A stretch of DNA of 64,000 nucleotides from Corynebacterium sp. p3-SID1241 (GCA_025144025.1 JALXWS010000002.1:124001-188000); one strand, 5' to 3'. Shown: positions 38,520-47,557, counted from the first letter of the stretch. Numbers and translations: made by a program. Notes: generated from the sequence alone by a model not told the origin.

Positions 38520-40292
38520 ATGTCTACACAGTCTTTTCTCGAAGTTGAAGCGAAATTCTCCGTAGCCGAGTCCACTCAGCTCCCTGAACTGACTCGCCTC
38601 GAGGGAGTTGACCACGTTGCGGACACGCGCCACCACGCGCTTTCTGCCATCTATTACGACACTGAGGATCTCCGCCTTACCCACGCCAAGGTCACTCTGC
38701 GCCGCCGCACCGGCGGCAACGATGATGGCTGGCACATCAAAATTCCTAGTGAGGCAGGCCGCACCGAAATCCACGCCGAGCTCGGCGAACCCGTCGATGG
38801 CCGCTACGAGGTACCGGAAGAGCTTCTCCACCAAGTTCGCTCAATTATCCGCCACAACGAACTCAGCCCCATTGCACAGGTGGATAATAAGCGCACCGAG
38901 ATGGTCTTGGCGGATGCCGATAATAAGCCGGTTGCTGAGTTCTGCGATGATCACGTCACTGCCTTTTCCTTCCTCCCCGGCGGCCAGCAGCAGTCGTGGC
39001 GCGAGTGGGAAGTAGAGCTGGCCGGCGATCTTCCCGGCACCGAAAAAGGAACGCAGTTTATTCGCCGCGCTACCTCCCTCCTGATCGGTGCCGGCGCGCG
39101 CGTTTCCTCTTCCCCATCCAAGTTGAAATCCGCCTTGGGTGATTCCTATGCCAATGCCCCACTGCCGCCAGCCTTGGTAACTCCAGACGTCGACCCAGAT
39201 TCCCCTGCCGCCGCGGTAATCACTGCGCTCCAAGCTAACCGCGACAAGCTCATCGACTATGACCCACGCGTTCGCCGTGATGAGTGGGACTCGGTTCACC
39301 AGATGCGCGTGGCCACCCGCGAGTTGCGCAGCCATCTGCAGACCTTCCACGGCATTGTTGTTGGCCCAGAAATTGAAAAGATTGAAGCCGATCTCAAAGA
39401 ACTTGCCGGCATTCTAGGCGTAGCGCGCGATGCAGAAGTAGTTGAAGAGCGCTGGCAAAAGCTGCTGGATTCCGAGGATTCTGACACCCTCGATGAATCC
39501 ACACGTGAACACATCGCCCAAGACATGGGTACTGCCTACCGCCGCGCGCACCGCCGCGTCATCGCGGCGCTGGATTCAGAGCGCTATCTCGAACTACTGG
39601 AGTCCCTTGACCGTCTGCTCGCAGATCCACCGACAGCCGATAAGCAGCAGGAATCCACCCCAGTAGACAGCGATGCGGAGGAGCAAGCTATAAGCTCCGC
39701 TTCCGAATCTGCTGCGCAGCCAGAAGAATCGACCTCTGCGGACGCTGATGCTGCCCATTCTTCCGAAACTGCTGAGCATAGCGAGTCTGCCGCGGATAAA
39801 GCAGAAAAGAAGGCAGAGAAAAAGAAGGCCAAGGAAAAGTCCGCGGAAATGGACACGGTGATGGCCCAGCATCTAGAAAAGGCCTACAACAAGCTGGTCA
39901 AGCGCCATAAGAAAGCCGTGCAGAACTGGGATAATCAAGAACTGTCCCTGCACGAGCGCGAGGACTATTTCCACGATATGCGCAAGGCAGCTAAGAAGTT
40001 GCGCTATGCGGCAGAAGCTGCAGGCTCTGCCACCAATCTCAAGACCAAGCGCCTATATAAGGCCTGCAAGCAGATGCAGTCGGTGCTCGGTGATTTCCAG
40101 GATTCCGTGACCTCGCGAGATAAGCTACTCGGGCTGGCAGATTCTGCCCGCCGTCGCGGTGAGAATACCTTTGGCTACGGCCTGCTCTACCAGCGCGAGC
40201 GCACCATCGGCCTAAAGGCTTTGGATGCGTATAACGAGTCCTTTAAGGACATCAAGGCTGCATTTAAGCCGCTGCGCAAGAAACTAAAGTAG
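38520..40292 (+). CDS. CYTH-CHAD protein with a charged insert
   Basis: A 590-residue protein with a CYTH domain at about 1-200 (opening EVEAKFSV, then LRRRTGGND) and a CHAD domain from about 225. CYTH folds hydrolyse triphosphates, and CHAD helices bind inorganic polyphosphate through conserved His and Lys residues (HQMRVATRELR, HDMRKAAKKLRYAAE). The CHAD domain is split by about 75 residues of Ser/Ala/Glu then Lys/Glu repeats (about 371-445). A role in polyphosphate granules is plausible. The start codon follows a weak AAAGG. No partner gene is adjacent. Confidence 0.9.
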   Translation: MSTQSFLEVEAKFSVAESTQLPELTRLEGVDHVADTRHHALSAIYYDTEDLRLTHAKVTLRRRTGGNDDGWHIKIPSEAGRTEIHAELGEPVDGRYEVPEELLHQVRSIIRHNELSPIAQVDNKRTEMVLADADNKPVAEFCDDHVTAFSFLPGGQQQSWREWEVELAGDLPGTEKGTQFIRRATSLLIGAGARVSSSPSKLKSALGDSYANAPLPPALVTPDVDPDSPAAAVITALQANRDKLIDYDPRVRRDEWDSVHQMRVATRELRSHLQTFHGIVVGPEIEKIEADLKELAGILGVARDAEVVEERWQKLLDSEDSDTLDESTREHIAQDMGTAYRRAHRRVIAALDSERYLELLESLDRLLADPPTADKQQESTPVDSDAEEQAISSASESAAQPEESTSADADAAHSSETAEHSESAADKAEKKAEKKKAKEKSAEMDTVMAQHLEKAYNKLVKRHKKAVQNWDNQELSLHEREDYFHDMRKAAKKLRYAAEAAGSATNLKTKRLYKACKQMQSVLGDFQDSVTSRDKLLGLADSARRRGENTFGYGLLYQRERTIGLKALDAYNESFKDIKAAFKPLRKKLK

Positions 40293-40352
40293 CCGCACTC
40301 CCCAGAAAAGGCTCGGGCAGCACGGCTAAGCAAGTTGATGGCTGGGAGTTAA

Positions 40353-40541
40353 CTACTTCCAGTCATCTTCCTCATCTGCGGCATCTGCAGCATCGTTGCG
40401 GGCCTGTGCGATTTCGATGGCGTTTTCTGCTTCTTCGCGAGTGTCATACGGGCCCATTCGATTTTCCCAGCCAGAGGTCTTGCCTTGGCTGACTTCCTTG
40501 GTGGCTGGATCAAAGAACCATTTCTGGTCTGCATCGCTCAT
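40353..40541 (-). CDS. SPOR-like small protein
   Basis: A 62-residue acidic soluble protein. KWFFDPATKEVSQGKTSGW and RMGPYDTREEAENAIEIAQ resemble a short corynebacterial SPOR-domain-type module; full-length SPOR domains bind denuded peptidoglycan. It has no signal peptide, so an envelope role is doubtful. GAGAGGA lies before the ATG at 40541, which fixes the start against the longer frame to 40583. Confidence 0.68.
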   Translation of the reverse strand: MSDADQKWFFDPATKEVSQGKTSGWENRMGPYDTREEAENAIEIAQARNDAADAADEEDDWK

Positions 40542-40641
40542 AAAAACTATCCTCTCAGTTATTGTTCCAGCGGCACCGGTCATACGCTGCCGCTGGTATG
40601 GTTTGTGCCCACACTACCCACGCTGTCTTAGCAATGCCCGC

Positions 40642-40647
40642 TAGAAT
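40642..40647 (+). promoter_or_regulatory. -10 box ahead of the GHMP kinase gene
   Basis: TAGAAT matches the TANAAT consensus. It lies 155 bp before the GHMP kinase ATG, so the message would have a long leader that contains the 40721 hairpin. No clear -35 box is visible. Confidence 0.4.
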
Positions 40648-40720
40648 GTGGGTCAGCACATTTCTTTTATACGAATCCAAGTCGTATTCCCCGCCCCTGC
40701 GCTCAATGGTGGCGGGTATT

Positions 40721-40759
40721 CGTTGCTTTATGCGCACCGGGAGTGCGCATGAAGCAACG
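40721..40759. promoter_or_regulatory. 17-bp hairpin in the GHMP kinase leader
   Basis: The arms at 40721-40737 and 40743-40759 pair over 17 bases with one G-U (plus strand) and a five-base loop. It lies 43 bp before the ATG and has no T-run after it on either strand, so it does not look like a terminator. It could shape translation or protein binding in the leader. Confidence 0.7.
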
Positions 40760-40802
40760 GAAACAACTGGTCCTATAACCTGGAAAAGGAGCTTTAGCAC
40801 CC

Positions 40803-42077
40803 ATGCCACTGTGGTCAACCCCGGCAGAGCCTACCGCCAAGCGCGCAGCCCAGGCGCACACCGAGGTAACGGGGAGTACGCCCACACATACCGCAAGCGC
40901 GCCGGCCACGTGGTCACTTATTGGTGAACACATTGATCACTTCGGTGGCATTGTTGCGATGTGTGTAGGAAAACTGCGCGCAGCAGCCGCGGTCAGCCCG
41001 CGAACAGATGGCGTGGTGGCTGTGCATTTCCATCCGGCGCAGGGTGAGCCCGCTCATGATTCGATCAGCCTGCAGACGCTGGCGGATCTGGCAGCGGCAC
41101 AACAGCCCTCCACGGATGCCGAAGGTCAGCCGGTTATTCCGCCGGCGCCGGAGGGCGGGTTGGCTGCCCGCGTAGGCAGCATTGTCCATACGATGATTAA
41201 CCGCCAATTGCTCTCGCGCGAGACGGCCGGTGCGGATATCACCATCGCCTCCGATATTCCAGAGGGCGCGGGCTTAGGCGCGGATGCCGCTGCGGACCTT
41301 GCGGTAGCCCTTGCGCTCATGGGAGCAGATGCGGACTTGGACGCACCGCTTAGGGCCCGCGTAGCGGATGTGTGCACCCAGGCCGTCAACACTTTTGCCG
41401 CGCGGCCAGCCTTGCGCGCGCGCCACAGCGCTGCGCTGCGCAGCACGGGTGAAGGCGTATGCATCATTGACTACGCCGATGGCTCTGTCACCCACGCCCC
41501 GCACGTGGTGGGCCGCGAGATCGCCGCCTTCGCGGTGGCGGTGCCGGAGGATTTCTCCACACAGGAGGAAGCGGCCATTGCCGATATTCGCCAGCGTCAG
41601 CGCTTTATTGATGATGCCTGCCATTCCTTTGGCACCGATTCGCTGCGCTTGCTTCCCGACGCCCAACAGCGCGTCCTCGATTGGCTCGAAGCCGTCCACA
41701 AGGTCTATGGCGAAGAAGGCCGCCCGAGTATCAGCGCCGCCACCGAGTGGATGGCCTTTTATGTGGAAGAAACCCAGCGGGTAGAAAGGTTTGCGCGCTG
41801 CCTGCGCTCGCACCGCGGCGCGGAGCTCTTCCCTATCTTGTTGCAGTCACAATCCTCCTTGGCCAATATTTATGGCCTAGATTCGGCGGAGAAGCTCGCC
41901 GAGCTGGTCACCGTACGCGGTGCCGTCGCTGGGCGCTCGGCGCATGCGGGCACCTCGAACGCGGTCATCGCCTATGTTCCGGCGAAGAGCGCGCATAATT
42001 TCGCGGCCGACTTGGCTGAAGACGGCCTCCTCGTAGTTGAGCTGCAGCCTGGCGAGGCCGCACGCGGCGAAAGTTAG
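40803..42077 (+). CDS. GHMP-family sugar kinase (galactokinase-like), orphan
   Basis: A 424-residue GHMP kinase. The galactokinase-type start signature is WSLIGEHIDHFGG, the ATP-loop analogue is IPEGAGLGADAAADLAVALA, and the C-terminal motif is AHAGTSNAVIAY. In GalK the sugar-signature reads GEHTDYNGG, so the substrate may not be galactose. No galT, galE or transporter gene is nearby. It starts at the ATG after AAAGGAGC and converges with the RNB gene (12 bp gap). Confidence 0.72.
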   Translation: MPLWSTPAEPTAKRAAQAHTEVTGSTPTHTASAPATWSLIGEHIDHFGGIVAMCVGKLRAAAAVSPRTDGVVAVHFHPAQGEPAHDSISLQTLADLAAAQQPSTDAEGQPVIPPAPEGGLAARVGSIVHTMINRQLLSRETAGADITIASDIPEGAGLGADAAADLAVALALMGADADLDAPLRARVADVCTQAVNTFAARPALRARHSAALRSTGEGVCIIDYADGSVTHAPHVVGREIAAFAVAVPEDFSTQEEAAIADIRQRQRFIDDACHSFGTDSLRLLPDAQQRVLDWLEAVHKVYGEEGRPSISAATEWMAFYVEETQRVERFARCLRSHRGAELFPILLQSQSSLANIYGLDSAEKLAELVTVRGAVAGRSAHAGTSNAVIAYVPAKSAHNFAADLAEDGLLVVELQPGEAARGES

Positions 42078-42089
42078 CAACCACACCGG

Positions 42090-43484
42090 CTAGTCGGCCG
42101 GCCAGGCAAAAAGCACCTCGCGCGTATCGGTATCCGCCGTCACCAGCGAAACGGTGGTTTCGCTGCCGGTTTCTGGAGAGCCCACGCTGTGGGCGAAGAC
42201 GGGTGGCTCCGGAACAAAAATCCGCGCTTTGTCCCGCTTCGGTTCCCCGCGGACCACGATGGCCGGAAAATTAGTCCCGAGCCAAGGGCGCAACACGGTG
42301 GCCTCAGTCAGGTTCAAGCAGGCCTTATCCACCTGGGAGGCGAGCTGCGAGGTCGAACGCATCGCACCGATGACCTCCGTGGCGCTCGCGCGCACCCACT
42401 CGGGAACCTCGTAGCCGCCGCACAGGGCTAGGCAGACCTCGGTGGCGAACCTATCGCAAAGGCGCCGCAGCGGCGCGGTCACATGCGCATAGTATCCGCC
42501 GATGCCGGCGTGGACCTGCGCCTCCTGCTCGCCTAACCAGGCATAGTCGGCGCCCCTCAGCAGGCTCTGGGCCTCGCGCATGACGGCCATGCCGCGCGGG
42601 GAAGCGGCGTCGACGGTAAGGAGGAATTGGGGAATGGGGGCGTCGCCAAGCGCGAAGCCTAGCGCTTGCGCCTCGGCGCGGAATTGGCACTCGTGCTCTG
42701 GCTCGGCAGCAGGCAGGGTGCGCAAGAAGCCCACGCCGGCTTCCTGCATGAGGCGTCCGGCGCACATACCGGCGAGCAGCGAAATCTCCGAATTATAGTC
42801 CATGACCTCATAGCGCGGCTCGATAATGAGCTCAAAGGTGCCATCGTCATTTTCCACCACGCGCTGGGAGGGAAGGCGCAAGGATATGGCCTCGCGGCGC
42901 ATGGAGGATTCTTGGCGCAGCCGGCCGACTTCCGGCAACGACGCAATGGACGGATGGAGCCTGCCGGCCGCCAGGTCCGCGTGGGCGCCTTCGTAATCCA
43001 GGCGGACCTGGGAGTAAATGAGCGCGCGCTCGACGTGGAAGGACTCCACCTCTCCGTTGCCGTCTAGGTCAAAGGTCCACAACACGGCCGGCTTGTCGGT
43101 GCCAGGCAGTAGCGAGGCTCGGCCCTCGGAAAGCTCTGGCGGATGAAGGCGCGCGGGCTCATCGGGAAGATAAATGGTCTGGCCGCGGCGGAAGGATTCG
43201 CGCTCTAGCTCGCTGCCGGGCTCAATGAAAGCAGCAACGTCCGCGATGGCGTAAAAGACGCGGTAGCCGGCCTCGCGCTCCTCGATGTAGACCGCCTGAT
43301 CCAAGTCCATGGAACCGGCAGGGTCCAGGGTGACGAAGGGGATATCGCGGGCGTCGCGGCGCGATGCGGCATACCGGTCCTGCGCTCGGGCGGCCTGGGC
43401 GGTGACCTCGGCTGGGAAATCGGTGGCTACCGAAAATTCGGCGGCAATGGCGCGGAAATCAAGCGGGGCGGCGTAGAGCTTCAT
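42090..43484 (-). CDS. RNB-domain exoribonuclease (RNase II/R family)
   Basis: A 464-residue short RNB-family 3'-to-5' exoribonuclease. The catalytic region is visible as FVTLDPAGSMDLDQAVYI with its metal-binding aspartates, then YAIADVAAFIEPGSELERE and a C-terminal AHVTAPLRRLCDRF. It lacks long flanking cold-shock or S1 domains, and length is at the short end for the family. The ATG at 43484 and one at 43496 are both possible. It lies just downstream of the rnpB 3' end on the same strand. Confidence 0.88.
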   Translation of the reverse strand: MKLYAAPLDFRAIAAEFSVATDFPAEVTAQAARAQDRYAASRRDARDIPFVTLDPAGSMDLDQAVYIEEREAGYRVFYAIADVAAFIEPGSELERESFRRGQTIYLPDEPARLHPPELSEGRASLLPGTDKPAVLWTFDLDGNGEVESFHVERALIYSQVRLDYEGAHADLAAGRLHPSIASLPEVGRLRQESSMRREAISLRLPSQRVVENDDGTFELIIEPRYEVMDYNSEISLLAGMCAGRLMQEAGVGFLRTLPAAEPEHECQFRAEAQALGFALGDAPIPQFLLTVDAASPRGMAVMREAQSLLRGADYAWLGEQEAQVHAGIGGYYAHVTAPLRRLCDRFATEVCLALCGGYEVPEWVRASATEVIGAMRSTSQLASQVDKACLNLTEATVLRPWLGTNFPAIVVRGEPKRDKARIFVPEPPVFAHSVGSPETGSETTVSLVTADTDTREVLFAWPAD

Positions 43485-43509
43485 GCCCACCACCATAAAC
43501 GTATTAGGG

Positions 43510-43963
43510 CGAATGAGCCGGCCTATAAGCCGGATTCTGTCTAACCGCGGCGCTCACAAAGGAGCACCGCGCGGTGAACATCCATCTAGACCAACCGTTG
43601 CCAGTTGGTTCCAGCAGCTACCTTCAGGCTCGAGCGAGCAGCCCTAAAACGCCTGATCGGGCCCCGCAACGTGGCGGGGCCGTGATGCCTTGCTCCCGGT
43701 GGGGTTTACCCAGCCACCGCCATCACTGACGGTGCTGGTGCGCTCTTAACGCACCGTTTCACCCTTACCTTATGTCCCCAACTTGGCCGAAGCGCAAGTG
43801 GAGGCACGAGGCGGTCTACTTTCTGTTGCACTTGCCCGCGGGTTACCCCGGGTTGCCGTTAGCAACCACCGTGCTCTGTGGAGTCCGGACTTTCCTCGGC
43901 GCCCACGCGGCAGCACTTGGCTACCCGTATGAAGCGACGCGATCACCCGGCCGGCTCATTCGC
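43510..43963 (-). ncRNA. rnpB: RNase P RNA (class A)
   Basis: The catalytic RNA of RNase P, which trims tRNA 5' ends. On the minus strand the two ends pair as P1 (CGAATGAGCCGG with CCGGCTCATTCG). The RNA carries the family core: GGAAAGTCCGGACTCCACAG on the 5' side and the 3' block ACAGAATCCGGCTTATAGG. GGGTAACCCGCGGG-type and tetraloop helices lie between. The ends are approximate to about five bases. Confidence 0.95.
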
Positions 43964-43970
43964 GTTCCTT

Positions 43971-43976
43971 ATTCTA
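43971..43976 (-). promoter_or_regulatory. rnpB -10 box containing the upstream gene's stop codon
   Basis: On the minus strand TAGAAT runs from 43976 to 43971, seven bases before the first rnpB pair. Its first three bases (TAG) are the stop codon of the RNase H/phosphatase gene. A good -35 box is not seen. Confidence 0.55.
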
Positions 43977-45104
43977 GCGCAGCCCCGCCAGGTGACCCAC
44001 ATCGTTAAATCCGTGCACCATAGAGCCGCCATCCCAGAATTCCACCTGCGAAATGGCGGCCAAATCTAGGAAGAGGTGGCCAAAGGTGGCCGGGCCCGCA
44101 TCGAGTGCCTGGCGGATGAAGGACTTAATCGGGTTAACGTGGCTGACCACCAGCACGGTTTTGCCCGCAAAGCGCTCTTGGAGTTCCTTGCGGGTCGTAC
44201 GCACACGGCGGTTGACCGCCTGCAGCGATTCGCCGCCCGGACAAGCGACGCTCGCATCATGCAGCCATTCCTCGTGGAGTTCCGGATCGCGCTGGTGGGC
44301 CTCGGCCGCTGTTTTGCCTTCCCAGGCACCGAAGTCCACCTCGATGAGGCCTTCGACGGTTTCTACTTCGATATCGCGGCCATTGGCCACGGCCGCTGCA
44401 GTTTCCTGGCAGCGACGCAGGGGCGAGCAGACGATGGCATCAAAGTCGGTGCAGGCCAGCGCTTGCGCAGCGGCGAGCGCTTGCTTTTGCCCGAGCTCCG
44501 TAAGGCCCGGATTGGCGCGCCCGGAGTACTGCTTGGCGGCCGACATCTCCGTCTGTCCGTGGCGCAGCAGGATAAAGCGGGTGGTCGGCCCGCGGTCCCC
44601 GAGCCAGTCGGTGGGGTGCGGCGCGGTGGTGTCCTGCTCCCCGGCCGGTGCTGGCTCGGCGCCTTCTTCACCGGCAACGATGCCTTCTGGGTGGCCGGCC
44701 GCTGCGGCGTCCATGGCGTCATTGGACAGGGCGTCTGCCACCTTGTTTTGAGCGCGCGGCACCCAGTCCAGGCTAAAGGTTGAAAAGCCGTTGATGTATT
44801 CGCGGGCGCGCAGGGCCAGCTTCTGCATATCAGGGTGCTTGATCTTCCAGCGGCCGTTAATCTGTTCCACAACCAGCTTGGAATCCATGTGAAACTCCAC
44901 CTCGGTAGCGCCCATCTCGGTGGCAGCCTCGAGCCCGCGCAACAGGCCGTTGTATTCGGCGACGTTATTGGTGGACTTGGTTCCTACTACGTAGACGATC
45001 TCGCGCAGGATGCGCTGACCGCTGGCGTCATAGATTACGGTGCCGGAACCGGCCACTCCAGGGTTGCCGCGGGAGCCGCCATCGGCATAGATGATGACCT
45101 TCAT
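43974..45104 (-). CDS. RNase HI / histidine phosphatase fusion
   Basis: A 376-residue bifunctional protein. Residues 1 to about 130 are RNase HI: IIYADGGSRGNPG, the glutamate in NVAEYNGLLRG, and HMDSKLVVEQINGRW. A linker rich in Ala, Glu and Pro follows. Residues about 175-376 are a histidine phosphatase: FILLRHGQTEMS and CSPLRRCQETA. Such fusions are usual in actinobacteria; the phosphatase part is called CobC-like or acid phosphatase. I used the ATG at 45104, which overlaps the zinc-ribbon gene stop by one base (TAATG). Confidence 0.93.
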   Translation of the reverse strand: MKVIIYADGGSRGNPGVAGSGTVIYDASGQRILREIVYVVGTKSTNNVAEYNGLLRGLEAATEMGATEVEFHMDSKLVVEQINGRWKIKHPDMQKLALRAREYINGFSTFSLDWVPRAQNKVADALSNDAMDAAAAGHPEGIVAGEEGAEPAPAGEQDTTAPHPTDWLGDRGPTTRFILLRHGQTEMSAAKQYSGRANPGLTELGQKQALAAAQALACTDFDAIVCSPLRRCQETAAAVANGRDIEVETVEGLIEVDFGAWEGKTAAEAHQRDPELHEEWLHDASVACPGGESLQAVNRRVRTTRKELQERFAGKTVLVVSHVNPIKSFIRQALDAGPATFGHLFLDLAAISQVEFWDGGSMVHGFNDVGHLAGLR

Positions 45105-45820
45105 TAGACCAGACGCACCAGGTAGGAGCCGCAGTCGCTGCACTGCGGCAGCTCATCGGCCGGGGCGTTGCGCACGGCGTTTTGCTCGGCCGGTGGCAGG
45201 ACAATAAAGCAGCCGCCGCAAGCACGGTTTGCCTTGAACTGAGCAGCACCGACGCCGTTTTCTTCGCGCTGGGAGTCATACTCGCCTAGAACTTCAGCGG
45301 GCAGCTGCTCGCGCAGTTCCCCGATGCGCACGGCCGGGTCCTCCTGGTTAGCTGCTGCTTCTTGGGCAGCCTCGGCTGCGCGGCGAAGCTTTTCCAGCTT
45401 GCGCTCGGAATCAGAAACGCGCGCGCCGTGCACGTCCAGATTGGAACGCAGCGCATGGACCTCGTTATGGGCTTCTTGCAGCTCGCTCATGAGGTCTGCG
45501 ATGCGGGACTTGGCGGCGTAAAGGTCGTGCTCGAGATCCTTGCGAGTTTCTGGGTCTAGCGCGGCGCCGAGCTGGCGCTTATCATCGCGTTCGCGTTGGC
45601 GCAGCTTGCGTTCATCGGCCTGAATGCGCAGGATTTCAACCTCCATGTCATCGACGGCCATCTGCGCGGAACCGGAGGCATCCAACAGGCGTTTATGCTC
45701 CTGCTTAGCCTTCTCATACTCTGCTTGCTCCGGGATTTCCTTCTCGGCGCCGAGGTCCTGCGAGCGCTCTAAGTTGGCCAGCTCTAGCAGTACCGGCTGT
45801 AGTTCTTGCGATAGTTTCAC
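45104..45820 (-). CDS. Coiled-coil zinc-ribbon protein (CT398-like)
   Basis: A 238-residue protein with a long antiparallel coiled coil (about 20-175, rich in Glu, Lys and Arg) and a C-terminal C4 zinc ribbon: CGGC near residue 200 and CSDC near 228. This is the CT398-like/Zn-ribbon family often found next to Nif3 and RNase H genes, with suggested nucleic-acid roles. It starts at a GTG one base after the Nif3 stop, with AAAGGAG inside the Nif3 end, and couples to the RNase H gene downstream. Confidence 0.88.
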   Translation of the reverse strand: MKLSQELQPVLLELANLERSQDLGAEKEIPEQAEYEKAKQEHKRLLDASGSAQMAVDDMEVEILRIQADERKLRQRERDDKRQLGAALDPETRKDLEHDLYAAKSRIADLMSELQEAHNEVHALRSNLDVHGARVSDSERKLEKLRRAAEAAQEAAANQEDPAVRIGELREQLPAEVLGEYDSQREENGVGAAQFKANRACGGCFIVLPPAEQNAVRNAPADELPQCSDCGSYLVRLV

Positions 45821-46960
45821 TTATGACTCCTTTGGGTGCGCAGAGATAGTCCACGGGTCGGTGCGCAGGCTAATAATTTCCGTATCCAGTTCTAAAGCAT
45901 CCTCTACGATATCGCGCGCTTGGGCCGTCCACGGAAATTCGCTGGCCCAGTGGGCGGTATCGATGACGGCGGGGCCGCCGGCGCGCAGGTGCTCATCCAC
46001 CGGGTGGTGGCGCAGATCCGAGGTAACATACACGTCCACGCCTAGCTTCGCGGCCGCGGAGAGAAAAGAATCCCCCGAACCAGAGGACACGGCCACCGTG
46101 CGCACCTTCTGGTCCGGATCGCCGGCGGCGCGGATGCCCCATGCGGTCTCCGGCAGGGCATTGGCCACCTGCTGGGTGAACTCGCGCAGGGTCATCTCCT
46201 GCGGCAGCTCTCCCACACGCCCCAGGCCGAGCGTCTTGTCCAGGTCCTGGTGGCCGGCGGTTTCCGTGATGTCATAGGCCGGCACCTCATAAGGGTGTGC
46301 GGTGTACAGGGCCTTCAACAAGGAGGAGCGAAAAGCAGACGGTGCGACGAACTCGACGCGGAGTTCCTCGCCACGGTGCAGCGCGCCAATCTTGCCCTCG
46401 GTGGGGTCAGCGCCCTCCTCAGGCTGGAATTGGCCCGTGCCCGCGATATCGAAGGAGCAGTGGGAGTAGGAGCCGATGTGGCCCGCGCCGGCGTCGAAAA
46501 GCGCCTGCTTTACCTCCTCGGCCGCGGCGACCGGCACGTGCACGCCCCACTTATCCACGCCCTGGGGCTCCGGCACGATGGGCCGGCCGGGGTTGATGCC
46601 TACCAGCTCCGCGAGCTTGTCGTTGACGCCCGGCCGCGCCTTATCCGCGTTGGTGTGGGCCGCAAAGAGCGCAACGCCATTGCTGACCAACGTGTGCACT
46701 ACCTTGCCCTTGGGCGTATCGGCCGCCACGGACTCCACCCCGCGCAGCAGCAACGGGTGGTGAACCACGAGCATGTCCGCGCCGAGCTCCACCGCGCGCT
46801 CGGCCACCGCTTGGGTGCAGTCCAAAGCGAAAGCCACCCGCTTTACCTCCGCGGCCGGATCCCCGCAGATAAGCCCCACGGCATCCCACTTTTCCGCCAG
46901 GTGCGGCGGGTAGGCCTCATCGAGTACGCGGCGGACATCGCCCACGCTCACAGCGGACAT
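45821..46960 (-). CDS. Nif3-like dinuclear metal protein (YbgI/GTP cyclohydrolase I type 2 family)
   Basis: A 379-residue Nif3 family protein. Metal ligands are visible: HHPLL near 66, the HTNADKA block near 97, and the C-terminal HHPVDEHL. The middle insertion is the PII-like domain of long Nif3 proteins. The family binds two metal ions and forms hexamers; its true substrate is not settled. AAAGGAG lies seven bases before the ATG at 46960. It heads the minus-strand block Nif3, zinc ribbon, RNase H, rnpB. Confidence 0.9.
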   Translation of the reverse strand: MSAVSVGDVRRVLDEAYPPHLAEKWDAVGLICGDPAAEVKRVAFALDCTQAVAERAVELGADMLVVHHPLLLRGVESVAADTPKGKVVHTLVSNGVALFAAHTNADKARPGVNDKLAELVGINPGRPIVPEPQGVDKWGVHVPVAAAEEVKQALFDAGAGHIGSYSHCSFDIAGTGQFQPEEGADPTEGKIGALHRGEELRVEFVAPSAFRSSLLKALYTAHPYEVPAYDITETAGHQDLDKTLGLGRVGELPQEMTLREFTQQVANALPETAWGIRAAGDPDQKVRTVAVSSGSGDSFLSAAAKLGVDVYVTSDLRHHPVDEHLRAGGPAVIDTAHWASEFPWTAQARDIVEDALELDTEIISLRTDPWTISAHPKES

Positions 46961-47055
46961 GGAGGTGCTCCTTTATGCTCGTTTCATGGAATAGTTACTA
47001 CTGCTATATCCTATCTTCCGCACCACAGTACTATTCGCGCGAAGGGGTTTTCCGC

Positions 47056-47547
47056 ATGACCGAGACCGATACCCGCTCCGGCCTTTACCTCGTCTTTGTT
47101 TGCACCGGAAATATCTGCCGCTCCCCCATGGCAGAAATCATCGTGCGCGATGAAATGGAAAAGGACATGCTAGACCTCGTCGCCACCGTAGATTCCTGCG
47201 GCCTCGGCGGCTGGCATGTAGGCCAGGGCGCGGACGAACGCGCAGTTGCCGAACTGCGCCGCGGCGGCCACGATGGTGGTTCCCACCGCGCGGCCAAGCT
47301 GAGCGCCGAACACATGGAGGCCGATCTCTTCATCGCTATGGACAAAGGCCACCGCGAGGCCCTCCTTGAGCACGGCGTCGATCCGAACAAAATCCGCCTG
47401 ATGCGCAGCTTTGACCCCAATTCCCCGGAAGACGCGGACGTGGCAGACCCGTATTACGGTTCCGCAGCGGATTTTGAGACCACGCGTAAGAATATCGAGG
47501 CCGCCGTGCCTGGCCTGCTGGATTGGATTCGCGCTAACCGCGACTAA
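47056..47547 (+). CDS. Low-molecular-weight protein-tyrosine phosphatase
   Basis: A 163-residue LMW-PTP. The P-loop is VCTGNICRSPMAE with the catalytic Cys and Arg, and the general-acid block is ADPYYGSAADFETT. It may act on tyrosine kinases or cell-wall regulators, but the target is unknown. I chose the ATG at 47056 after GAAGGGG; the frame is open to 46975 in the intergenic space. SURF1 begins 10 bp downstream. It diverges from the Nif3 gene. Confidence 0.9.
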   Translation: MTETDTRSGLYLVFVCTGNICRSPMAEIIVRDEMEKDMLDLVATVDSCGLGGWHVGQGADERAVAELRRGGHDGGSHRAAKLSAEHMEADLFIAMDKGHREALLEHGVDPNKIRLMRSFDPNSPEDADVADPYYGSAADFETTRKNIEAAVPGLLDWIRANRD

Positions 47548-47557
47548 ACTAGGCCCC

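Noticed and set aside
40555..40818. 87-codon minus-strand frame upstream of the SPOR-like gene
   Set aside because: It crosses the GHMP kinase leader hairpin and start, lacks a good RBS and resembles no family.
43772..44008. Plus-strand frame inside the RNase P RNA region
   Set aside because: It is antisense to a structured RNA and its sequence is explained by that RNA's conserved helices.
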